A stretch of DNA of 64,000 bases from a candidate division FCPU426 bacterium (lineage in GTDB: Bacteria > Oederibacteriota > Muellerivitia > Muellerivitales > Muellerivitaceae): assembly GCA_003152075.1 (NCBI GenBank), contig PLZG01000079.1, positions 2,978 through 66,977 on the forward strand, given 5' to 3'. Below the pieces are notes generated by a model. That model did no database searches and was not told where the DNA came from. It worked only from the letters and a program-made list of their open reading frames with translations. A program made the position numbers and the translations under genes. Of this stretch, positions 1-7,088 are shown one piece after another (positions within the stretch are counted from its first letter, which is position 1; each line of letters starts with the position of its first letter).

Positions 1-3
1 GCC

Positions 4-375
4 ATGCTTTTTTTCTGGGCCCGCATCTTTATCTCTCCGGATAAGAAATCCGCGCTTCTGCTGGTGAACTGGGTGGAAGGGAAGGAAGGTGGAAAGGTTG
101 TCATCAGCAATCTTGAAATCTATTCCTTCTCAGGCAATTCCTTCATCGTCACTGCCTGCGCCCAGGATGGGGCCGCTAAGCTTCTTACCGGAGCGAACCG
201 ACCCAGCGAAGAGCAGATGTCCCTCCATTTAAAGGCGGTCTTTGCTGAAAGCGCCGCCAGGCCTATCATCAATGAACATCAAAAACGGTTGGCCGAGTGG
301 GAAGCCAAGGGTGAGAAGGTCCGCGAGTTGACCAAAGACAACGTCTTGCCCAGCCTTTCCAAAATATTCTCTTAA
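4..375 (+). CDS. Hypothetical protein, possibly 5'-truncated
   Basis: This 123-residue reading frame begins at the window edge and the frame is open upstream, so the true start may lie outside. It is mixed alpha/beta in appearance, with a charged C-terminal helix rich in Lys and Glu. I recognise no family. It shares one base with the next gene (TAATG junction), so the two are probably translated from one message. Confidence 0.5.
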   Translation: MLFFWARIFISPDKKSALLLVNWVEGKEGGKVVISNLEIYSFSGNSFIVTACAQDGAAKLLTGANRPSEEQMSLHLKAVFAESAARPIINEHQKRLAEWEAKGEKVRELTKDNVLPSLSKIFS

Positions 376-1037
376 TGGGTCAAGCCAACCCATGCCCCAT
401 CTGTCATGCCAGGTTTTTGCCCTTAAATCCTCCCGCCGATGAAAGGGCCTACCGCTCTTGCCCTAACTGCCAATGGATAGTCCTGGATAAAGCGTGGGTA
501 CCTTCTTTAGAAAAACAAAAGGAAAGATACCTCCAACACGAAAACTCACCTGAGAACCCAGGTTATATCGAAATGTTTGAAGAGTTTATTAGGGTTTGCG
601 TGGACCCGTTTGTCGCGGGCGGGAAGAGGATATTGGATTATGGTTGTGGCCCCGAGCCGGTTTTAGCGGACCTTTTGACCAAGCGGGGATATGCGGTAGA
701 TACTTATGACCTCTTCTTCAAACCCGACGAGAATTATAAAACTCAAAAATATAATTTAATCATTCTGACCGAGGTGTTGGAGCATTTAGAAAACCCCATA
801 ACTGTTCTCCGAGTGCTTTCCGAAAGGCTTGAACCTCAAGGGGTTATCTCGATTATGACCTTGTTTCATCCGAACGATTCCGAGAAGTTTTCCAAATGGT
901 GGTATCGCAGGGATATAACCCATATTTCCTTTTATACCCTCATGACATTAAGGGAAATCGCCCAAGTTTTAGGCATGGATTTAATTTTTTCAGGTTCCGA
1001 GCGAATGGCTGTCATGAGGCTTGAAAGATTGAAATGA
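375..1037 (+). CDS. Class I SAM-dependent methyltransferase with N-terminal zinc ribbon
   Basis: The first 35 residues carry two Cys-x2-Cys pairs (CPIC and CPNC), a likely zinc ribbon. A Rossmann methyltransferase follows: ILDYGCGPEP is motif I for SAM binding, and TEVLEHLENP is the post-motif seen in UbiG/BioC-like Methyltransf_11/23 proteins. At 220 residues it is complete for such an enzyme. The substrate cannot be told from sequence; a ribbon-first layout is common in enzymes acting on polyprenyl-linked or protein substrates. It starts inside the stop codon of the upstream frame. Confidence 0.75.
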   Translation: MGQANPCPICHARFLPLNPPADERAYRSCPNCQWIVLDKAWVPSLEKQKERYLQHENSPENPGYIEMFEEFIRVCVDPFVAGGKRILDYGCGPEPVLADLLTKRGYAVDTYDLFFKPDENYKTQKYNLIILTEVLEHLENPITVLRVLSERLEPQGVISIMTLFHPNDSEKFSKWWYRRDITHISFYTLMTLREIAQVLGMDLIFSGSERMAVMRLERLK

Positions 1038-1127
1038 TATAATGGATTCTTAAAGTTCCCGAATTTGTTTTCATCAATTTTTCACATAGTCTTTCTAAGA
1101 TGATTCCCAAAATTAAGGAGCGAACAC

Positions 1128-1935
1128 ATGCCGCAAAAAGAAAAAATTTACGAATTTACAAAATTTCCCCCCGAAGTAATAAATAAAGCATTGGATGTTT
1201 ATTTTGAATCGTCAAAAAACGTTAAAAAACTAGGTGCATCTTGCAGTAGAAAAATAGAATTAAATGAACAAGAAGCCTGGGATTTTGACAATAATGAAGA
1301 GTTTTTTTCTGAGTATATAAAAAACATCAAATGCAAGTTATGGTCCTGGGGATAATGTTTTTGATTTTTATTTTTCTCGAATCCGCTCAAGAGCAGTCGT
1401 TAAGTTAGGGAACCGAGAAATGGTTGAAAAAGTGTTTAACGTTTTTGAAGCCAACTATGAAAAATACAAAACTCCTCCAGCGAAGAAAGAAGGGGAATAC
1501 AAAAAGACGATTCGGGAAAGTATTTCCATATTTATTGGTCACGGAAGAAGTGATCAATGGAGAGATCTAAAAGACCACTTGCATGAAAAACATCATTTTA
1601 AGGTTGAGGCTTATGAAATAGGTGCAAGAGCAGGCTATACGATCACTGATGTTTTAAAAGAAATGATCAATTCTTCTTCTTTTGCCTTGTTAGTCTTTAC
1701 TGGTGAAAATTTAGATGGGGAAGGGAAATTGCACGCTCGTGAAAACGTTATTCATGAAACTGGTTTGTTTCAAGGAAAATTAGGATTTAGGCGTGCAATC
1801 GTGTTATTGGAAGAAGGGTGCTCAGAATTTTCAAATGTTTTTGGTGTTCACCAAATTAGATTCTCAAAAGGAAACATCAAAGAAACTTTTGGAGATGTTT
1901 TAGCGACAATATATCGAGAGTTTGGAAGTCGTTAA
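1128..1935 (+). pseudogene. TIR-like (CAP12/Pycsar-effector type) gene, frameshifted
   Basis: Two frames together make one protein. The first (1128-1355) has a good AAGGAG Shine-Dalgarno. The second is open from about 1321, well before its first ATG at 1420, to 1935. Both join at a run of six A (1319-1324), where a +1 shift restores continuity. The C-terminal domain (from about 1510) has IFIGHGRSD near its start, then ARENVIHETGLFQGKLG and FGVHQIRF, matching the TIR-like nucleotide-binding family PF10137, whose conserved Glu in the NVIxExG motif is the expected NADase residue. Members act as abortive-infection effectors. No cyclase neighbour is visible. The locus is distinctly AT-rich, suggesting transfer. 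The shift may be decay, a sequencing indel or programmed slippage. Confidence 0.7.
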
Positions 1936-2008
1936 ATAAATTATTCGTTATGAAAATTTGATCCCTCTTTCAATTTTCGAATCCTAAAACTTGTTTTTAA
2001 AAACTTAT

Positions 2009-2026
2009 AGTATACACTAGTATACT
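2009..2026 (+). promoter_or_regulatory. Perfect palindrome directly before dinB (candidate SOS operator)
   Basis: AGTATAC (2009-2015) and GTATACT (2020-2026) are perfect inverted arms separated by ACTA, ending one base before the dinB ATG. Its position over the start codon and any -10 region suits a repressor operator. DinB genes are typically LexA-controlled, and LexA boxes differ between phyla, so this may be the lineage's SOS box. That identity is inference. Confidence 0.5.
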
Positions 2027-2027
2027 T

Positions 2028-3287
2028 ATGAACCGACTCATTGCCCATATCGACATGAACTCTTTTTTTGTGTCCTGCGAAAGGCTGGTGGACCCATCCT
2101 TGAACGGAAAACCCGTGGTTGTGGGCGGGCGCAAGGGTGAGCGCGGGGTCGTTGCTTCCGCTTCCTACGAAGTGCGCAAGTACGGGGTGAAGTCCGGTAT
2201 GCCAATCGCGGTCGCAGAAAAACTCTGTCCTAAGGCCATCTTCGTTCCGGGCAACCACAGGCTTTATGGAAAATATTCCCGCAAGGCCTACGCCCTGCTG
2301 AAACGTCTGGCCCCCATTGTTGAATACGCCTCCATCGACGAGTTTTACCTGGACTTTACCGGCTGTGAGGCCCTTTACGGCAATGATCCCTGGGCCATGG
2401 CCCGCAAGGTGAGGGACGCTGTTTTCGAAAGGGCAAAGCTTTCCTGTACGGTGGCGATCGCTTCCAACAAATACGTGGCGAAGATCGCGGGTAAGACCGT
2501 GAAGCCCGACCCAGCCTTCTTGGGGAAGAAGGTGGTGGAAAATACCGGTGTCATCGTCGTTCCGGAAGGGCAAGAGCAGGCCTTCCTGGCCCCCCTGCCC
2601 ATTGAGCGACTTCATGGAGCGGGCGAAAAGACCCTGCCCCGCTTAAAGGAAATGAGGATTCAGAAGATCGGGGATATCCTCTCAATTCCTAAGGCGAAAC
2701 TGGAAAAGGCTTTCGGTCCCTCGGCGGGCGACTGGCTTTACGGGGCGGCCCGGGGGCAGGGCGGCACCACGGTGGAGCCCATTCATTACGCCAAAAGCGT
2801 GGGCAATGAAACCACCTTTGGGGAAGACACGGACGATTTGAACCAGATCCACCAGACCCTGGCTTGGCTTTCGGAAAAGAGTTGTTACCGCTTAAGGCGC
2901 TTAGGGAAAAAGGCGCGCACTGTCACTTTGAAACTTCGCTATTACGATTTTCAAACCATCACCCGGGCGAAAACCATTCCTGAGACCAATGACGACGTCA
3001 CGGTCATGAAAACAGCCTATGAATTATTCCAGGAATCCCATGTGCGAAAACGCAAGATCAGGCTCTTGGGCGTAACCCTTTCCAAGTTCGAAAAAATCGA
3101 GCAGGCTGACTGGCTTTTCTCCGAGATGAGCGACAAAAAGAAGGACGCCCTCTATAAGAGCGTGGATGCCATTAAGCGCAAGTATGGATTTCACAAACTG
3201 GAGAAAGCGGCGTCCCTTGATCCGGATAAAGGGAGAGATCCTAGAAAAGATGGGCCCTCACCTTTCGCAAAGCCCAAAGCAAAATAA
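2028..3287 (+). CDS. dinB: DNA polymerase IV, Y family
   Basis: Translesion polymerase copying past damaged bases in the cytoplasm. The N-terminal HIDMNSFFVSCE supplies the metal-binding Asp9 and the steric-gate region, and YASIDEFYLD around residues 101-110 carries the catalytic Asp104-Glu105 pair. The thumb and little-finger domains follow (KSVGNETTFGEDT, then the RLLGVTLSKF strand). At 419 residues it is slightly longer than E. coli DinB, with a Lys/Pro-rich tail that lacks an obvious clamp-binding motif. No Shine-Dalgarno precedes the ATG because the space is filled by the palindrome; translation may be leaderless. Confidence 0.95.
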   Translation: MNRLIAHIDMNSFFVSCERLVDPSLNGKPVVVGGRKGERGVVASASYEVRKYGVKSGMPIAVAEKLCPKAIFVPGNHRLYGKYSRKAYALLKRLAPIVEYASIDEFYLDFTGCEALYGNDPWAMARKVRDAVFERAKLSCTVAIASNKYVAKIAGKTVKPDPAFLGKKVVENTGVIVVPEGQEQAFLAPLPIERLHGAGEKTLPRLKEMRIQKIGDILSIPKAKLEKAFGPSAGDWLYGAARGQGGTTVEPIHYAKSVGNETTFGEDTDDLNQIHQTLAWLSEKSCYRLRRLGKKARTVTLKLRYYDFQTITRAKTIPETNDDVTVMKTAYELFQESHVRKRKIRLLGVTLSKFEKIEQADWLFSEMSDKKKDALYKSVDAIKRKYGFHKLEKAASLDPDKGRDPRKDGPSPFAKPKAK

Positions 3288-3290
3288 ATT

Positions 3291-3449
3291 GTCATTGCGA
3301 GGAATGCCCGCCGAATAGGCGGGTGTTTATGGCGAAGCAACCCAAGATTAAATAAAAAACTGAGATCCCCACGTCGCCAATCGCCCCGATTGGGGCGGCT
3401 CCTCGGGATGACACCTTAGTTTTAACCTTTGTTCGCTTTTCGCAATGAC
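3291..3449 (+). repeat. Intergenic inverted-repeat element (MITE/REP-like)
   Basis: The gap between dinB and the VOC gene is filled by an element bounded by GTCATTGCG (3291-3299) and CGCAATGAC (3441-3449). Inside are two further hairpins, CCCGCC/GGCGGG around 3308-3324 and CGCCCC/GGGGCG around 3392-3407. The wording (GTCATTGCGAGG, GCGAAGCAA) resembles a dispersed non-coding repeat I recall from many bacterial genomes. No coding capacity. Confidence 0.7.
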
Positions 3450-3489
3450 GTTTAAAATTTGGCGAGAGTTGGTATAACATAGGGCCTCC

Positions 3490-3840
3490 ATGAAACATTC
3501 CCGGATTCCCATTCAAGAAACAGGCATTATTCTTTGGGTTAAGAATTATGAAAAGTGCGTCCGTTTTTATTCGGAAAAGCTCGGCCTTCGCATTCGATTT
3601 AAAAAACCCCATCTCACCAACTTCGATTTTGGCGGAAGCTACCTATTGATTGAAAAGGGAAGGAAAAAAAGCGGGTTGAAAAATTGCTCGCTGCGCTTGA
3701 ATGTCCAAAACGTCTCCAAAACAGCAAAAATCCTTCAAGGCCGCGGATTGAAAGTGAACGTATGGTCGGCTGATTGGGGTGATATCGGACAACTGAGGGA
3801 CCCGGACGGCAACCCCATTGAACTTTGCAAGTGGAAATGA
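3490..3840 (+). CDS. VOC-superfamily (glyoxalase/bleomycin-resistance) protein
   Basis: A 116-residue single VOC module, the usual length. It opens with a beta strand and the helix of YEKCVRFYSEKLGL, then FDFGGSYLLIE, and closes with LRDPDGNPIELCKW, whose Glu is a typical metal ligand of the fold. Substrate is not predictable; members include glyoxalases, dioxygenases and drug-binding proteins. The stop overlaps the start of the next gene (ATGA). Confidence 0.8.
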   Translation: MKHSRIPIQETGIILWVKNYEKCVRFYSEKLGLRIRFKKPHLTNFDFGGSYLLIEKGRKKSGLKNCSLRLNVQNVSKTAKILQGRGLKVNVWSADWGDIGQLRDPDGNPIELCKWK

Positions 3841-4175
3841 ACAAGCCCATTCTTCCTTTTCTCAACCGGGTTCCCTGGGAAAAGTTTTTCCTTCTTTGGT
3901 TTTTGGCCCTTTTAATGGGAACCAGCCTTTTATGGTTGCACTATGGCTTCACCCCACGGATATTATTGCCGGATTTAGGCTTGGCATTGGGGACGGGATT
4001 GGGACTGCTATGGGGAACCACCAGGCCCCGTTGGGAAAAGGCCCATTGTTCCTGGTGCGCTACCCGTGTGAGCGCCAAGACCATGAAGTATGATGAAGGG
4101 CGAAAGGGCTGGGTGACGGTTTACGAATGCGCGAAGTGCGGGCACATCACTGAAAAGGTAAAAAGTAAAAAATGA
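3837..4175 (+). CDS. Small membrane protein with C-terminal zinc ribbon
   Basis: I chose the ATG at 3837, which overlaps the preceding stop as ATGA, over an in-frame TTG at 3825. About 112 residues: two hydrophobic helices (around residues 15-33 and 40-60) followed by a cytosolic ribbon with CSWC and, about 26 residues on, CAKC. Function unknown. Coupling to the VOC gene suggests co-translation. Confidence 0.65.
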   Translation: MNKPILPFLNRVPWEKFFLLWFLALLMGTSLLWLHYGFTPRILLPDLGLALGTGLGLLWGTTRPRWEKAHCSWCATRVSAKTMKYDEGRKGWVTVYECAKCGHITEKVKSKK

Positions 4176-4190
4176 AAGGAAACGACTGAA

Positions 4191-4817
4191 ATGGGCAAAG
4201 ACCCTAGCGTTGGAGTGCCGCCGTCATTCCCCCGGTTCATCCTTTGGGAGATCCTCGGTATTGTCGGGATTCTTCACATCCTCCAATTCAGCCACGTCAA
4301 CGACAGCACAGCCCTTTTCTTTTTGGGAAACTCGATTGTTTTTGTCGCTCTTTACCCGGTTCTTTATTTTTATAATCAACTGAAGCTTCCGCTGGTCCTG
4401 AAGTTCCTGATCCTGCCCCTTCACTATGCCCTTCGAACCGTCCTGATGGTTTCCAGCTTTCTTTGGGTGGCTTATGTTTTATACATCAGCGATTTCATGT
4501 TGGGGGGCGTTAACTGTTACTTGGTCTTCAAGAATTACTGGATGTTCCTGGCGCCATTTTTTGTGATGGATTATTTTTGGTTGTTGGAGCACCTGTGGGG
4601 CTTAAGCCGGGTCAATTTCACCTTTTGGTCTTCCTTGGGGATGCTGTCGGACTCGGTCAGCGGAATCGTGGGGGGCTTTTACCTGGGTCGGACCCTGAAC
4701 ACCAAGTGGGGAACGTTTTTCGGCGACACGGACATTCAGACCCTCATTTGGATCATTTTCGTCCTAATTGGCATCGCCGCTGTAGTTTGGTTCGGCAACA
4801 AGACAAGGAAGGGCTAG
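4191..4817 (+). CDS. Multi-spanning membrane protein, paralogue of next gene
   Basis: A 208-residue very hydrophobic protein with about five or six predicted helices and no recognised domain. The opening MGK and the LWEILGIVGILHI segment align with the next gene, as do YPVLYFYN and LWVAYVLYIS, so the two are tandem duplicates that have diverged. A purine-rich stretch before the ATG (GAAAGGAAACG) can act as ribosome site. Function unknown. Confidence 0.65.
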   Translation: MGKDPSVGVPPSFPRFILWEILGIVGILHILQFSHVNDSTALFFLGNSIVFVALYPVLYFYNQLKLPLVLKFLILPLHYALRTVLMVSSFLWVAYVLYISDFMLGGVNCYLVFKNYWMFLAPFFVMDYFWLLEHLWGLSRVNFTFWSSLGMLSDSVSGIVGGFYLGRTLNTKWGTFFGDTDIQTLIWIIFVLIGIAAVVWFGNKTRKG

Positions 4818-4821
4818 CTGC

Positions 4822-5427
4822 TTGGGCAAATCCAAGTCCGAATCGCGGTCTCTTCTTAGACTCATCTTTTGGGAGGGTATGGCGCTGGCGGGGTTTCTTC
4901 ACGTCCATCTCCACCCCATCGCAAACCCCTTTTGGGACCTCAATTTTTTCTACAACGCTTTATTCTTTCTCCTCGCTTATCCCATTCTTTATGTGTACCG
5001 CTGGAAATTCACCGACGGCTGTCTTTCGACCATCCTGTGGCCCCTGAGCTTCCTATTCAGCTGGGGCCTCGGCGTTTCTGGTTACCTTTGGATGACCTAC
5101 ATTCTTTTTGTCTCGGGGAGCCCCTATTATTTTTCCATGATGAACCACGTGATCATTCTGGGAGTTTTGTTCGCTTTTATTTATTTCCCGCTGGTTCAGC
5201 CGATCTTGGGAACCAGTAAGAATTACTACACCTTGGGCGCGCTGGTCGGGGTTCTTTTTTACTCCGCATTGGGGTGCTTGCTGGGCTTTCTTTTGGGCCA
5301 GTTCGTGGACCACAAGTTTGGGGCCTCTATCGGCCTTGATAGCCGCCGGTTCTTGTTATGGTTGGCCCTCATCCTTATTGGAACCGCCATCGGGGCTTTG
5401 GTGGCCAAACGGGGCGAAAAAGGTTAA
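4822..5427 (+). CDS. Multi-spanning membrane protein, tandem paralogue
   Basis: Reads from a TTG start four bases after the previous stop, giving MGKSKSES, which mirrors the MGK opening of its neighbour. It is 201 residues with about five hydrophobic helices; IFWEGMALAGFLHV, YPILYVYR and YLWMTYILFVSG correspond to segments in the upstream paralogue. The last gene of the run before the sigma-factor promoter. Function unknown. Confidence 0.6.
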   Translation: MGKSKSESRSLLRLIFWEGMALAGFLHVHLHPIANPFWDLNFFYNALFFLLAYPILYVYRWKFTDGCLSTILWPLSFLFSWGLGVSGYLWMTYILFVSGSPYYFSMMNHVIILGVLFAFIYFPLVQPILGTSKNYYTLGALVGVLFYSALGCLLGFLLGQFVDHKFGASIGLDSRRFLLWLALILIGTAIGALVAKRGEKG

Positions 5428-5485
5428 CTTTTCCAGGCGATTTATCTTTTGGTCTTTTTATCTTTAGCCTTATTGATTTAATTTT

Positions 5486-5506
5486 GGAATAAAACCCATG
5501 TCTGTC
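5486..5506 (+). promoter_or_regulatory. Candidate ECF-type promoter of the sigma-factor gene
   Basis: GGAATAAAACCC starts at 5486 and GTC lies 18 bases after its first base (5504-5506). The pair resembles the GGAA/GTC halves of ECF promoters. The same GGAATAAA word recurs at 6930, 9923, 16251 and 19743, each time ahead of an exported-protein or small gene. Here it precedes the sigma gene itself, which suggests autoregulation. Confidence 0.5.
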
Positions 5507-5541
5507 CCACTAGATCAATAGGGACTGCAGACTGGGAACCC

Positions 5542-6147
5542 GTGACCGGGAATCACCGCCTGCAGGAGCGGATTTTGGAAGACCGTGAGCTTGTTCAGAA
5601 ACTTCTGGTCAAAGATGACCAGGCTTACCGGTATTTTTACCAAACCTATCGGGATAAGATTTACAAAGCCAGTGTCTATTTGTTGGGATATAACGACCCC
5701 GACGCCGAAGATGTCACCCACGAAGTCTTCCTGGCCGCCCTTCAGCAACTCCCCCAATTCGAGTTCCGATCCAGCCTTTACCACTGGCTCTACCGCATTT
5801 GCATGTACCAATGCTACGAAAGAATCCGAAAACGCAAGCGCTTGGTGGCGACGATGGACGAGGAACTCGAGACCGCGGCCCGCTCCCAGTCGATGGGCAA
5901 GCAGGACCGGGAGCTGGAAGAAAAGGAAAAGCGGAAGATGCTGGATATGCTGGAAACCCAGAAGCAATTGCTCGGCGAACCCTGTAAAGGTTTGCTGAAT
6001 TTAAGGGATGGGCAGGATAAAAGCTACGCCCAGATGGCGGGCATCCTCAAGGTCCCCATTGGAACGGTCATGTCCCGGCTTGCCCGGTGCAAGGAAACGC
6101 TCAAGGAACTTTTTTTCAGGGCTTTAAAAGAGGCGAAGCATGGATGA
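5542..6147 (+). CDS. RNA polymerase sigma factor, ECF (sigma-70 family)
   Basis: A 201-residue ECF sigma factor. Region 2 includes YRDKIYKASVYLLGYNDPDAEDVTHEVFLAAL and the -10-recognising FRSSLYHWLYRICMYQCYERIRKRK. Region 4 ends the protein with SYAQMAGILKVPIGTVMSRLARCKETL, the helix-turn-helix that reads the -35 element. I used the GTG at 5542 because it lies just after the putative promoter and before conserved region 2; no strong Shine-Dalgarno is seen. The next gene starts eight bases before its stop, the usual layout for sigma/anti-sigma pairs. Likely targets are the GGAATAAA promoters nearby. Confidence 0.9.
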   Translation: MTGNHRLQERILEDRELVQKLLVKDDQAYRYFYQTYRDKIYKASVYLLGYNDPDAEDVTHEVFLAALQQLPQFEFRSSLYHWLYRICMYQCYERIRKRKRLVATMDEELETAARSQSMGKQDRELEEKEKRKMLDMLETQKQLLGEPCKGLLNLRDGQDKSYAQMAGILKVPIGTVMSRLARCKETLKELFFRALKEAKHG

Positions 6148-6895
6148 TTTGATCACGAAATTTTTTCAGGAGGACCTGAACGAGGCCGAAGAGAAGGCGC
6201 TCGGTGAAAGGCTCCTGTCCTCGGTGGAGGACGCCCTACGGTTCGGCCAACACGCCGAATCGGCCTATCACTATTATGGCCTTCCCGAACCTCGTTGGCC
6301 GGGCGGCCCGTCGGGCTCAGGAGGAATAAAGTTGAAACATTGGATGTGGCTGGGGGTCGCCTTGACCGGCGTAACCCTATGGGCTCTCTGGCGACATTTT
6401 GCCCAACCCGTTGAGGCTCTTCCAAAGGCCTCCCTGGGTTCTTTACCGGTGAAAACCGCCGAATTAAACCATCCTAAAACAAAAAGTCCGTCGGAAATCC
6501 AAGCCTTAAAGGAAAATCCGGGAATTTCTAAGGACGAAAAAAGCGAATTACCGGGAGAAGCTGAAAAAGTCAGGACCCAGTCCGATATTCGGGCCGACCT
6601 CTCCCAAATGAAGCCGGTCTTAACGCCCGTTGATTTAACGGCCCAACCCAGCCATTCCCACACGAATCTTTCAGTTGTCCTCCGGAGAACCAGTCCGGGG
6701 AAAGTGACACTCCGGGTCCTCAACGGAGAGGGAAGCCAAGTGGTCCTCCTTTACGACGGCCTCCTTCAGCCGGGGAACTGGTCCTTTGACTGGGATGGCA
6801 AGCTGGCGGATGGCGGAAAACCCGTGCCTGGAAAGTATAAAATCCAAGTCGAATCGGGTTCGGTGACCCAGGCTAAAAGCATCCATATCCGGTAA
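6140..6895 (+). CDS. Anti-sigma-like membrane protein with FlgD-type Ig domain
   Basis: Overlaps the sigma gene by eight bases. Residues 1-55 form a short acidic helical cytoplasmic part (FFQEDLNEAEEKAL), about the size of anti-sigma domains. One membrane helix follows near residues 67-87 (HWMWLGVALTGVTLWALW), then a Lys/Pro-rich spacer. The C-terminal ~75 residues (VTLRVLNGEGSQVVLLYDG, then WSFDWDGKLADGGKPVPG) match the FlgD Ig-like fold, the same fold that ends the exported proteins encoded downstream. No zinc-finger anti-sigma motif is visible. The anti-sigma role is inferred from position and topology. Confidence 0.7.
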   Translation: MDDLITKFFQEDLNEAEEKALGERLLSSVEDALRFGQHAESAYHYYGLPEPRWPGGPSGSGGIKLKHWMWLGVALTGVTLWALWRHFAQPVEALPKASLGSLPVKTAELNHPKTKSPSEIQALKENPGISKDEKSELPGEAEKVRTQSDIRADLSQMKPVLTPVDLTAQPSHSHTNLSVVLRRTSPGKVTLRVLNGEGSQVVLLYDGLLQPGNWSFDWDGKLADGGKPVPGKYKIQVESGSVTQAKSIHIR

Positions 6896-6929
6896 AATCT
6901 TCCTTTTGGTTTCAATTTTGTAAATTTTT

Positions 6930-6950
6930 GGAATAAAATCCGCGTTTGTC
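6930..6950 (+). promoter_or_regulatory. Candidate ECF-type promoter of the PorV-like gene
   Basis: GGAATAAAATCC begins at 6930 with GTC 18 bases on (6948-6950), the same spacing as at the sigma gene. The PorV-like gene starts about 140 bases downstream. Confidence 0.5.
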
Positions 6951-7088
6951 AGCCCATAAAGTGAAAAGGCCCTGTCTCTTTACGTTCGTGGTAAAAAATC
7001 TTGATTATTCCGTTATTGAACTTTTCAGTCCAAGGTTCGGCCATTAAAATACCTTTTCTTTAAAATGTTTTTTATCCATGAGGCAGGA

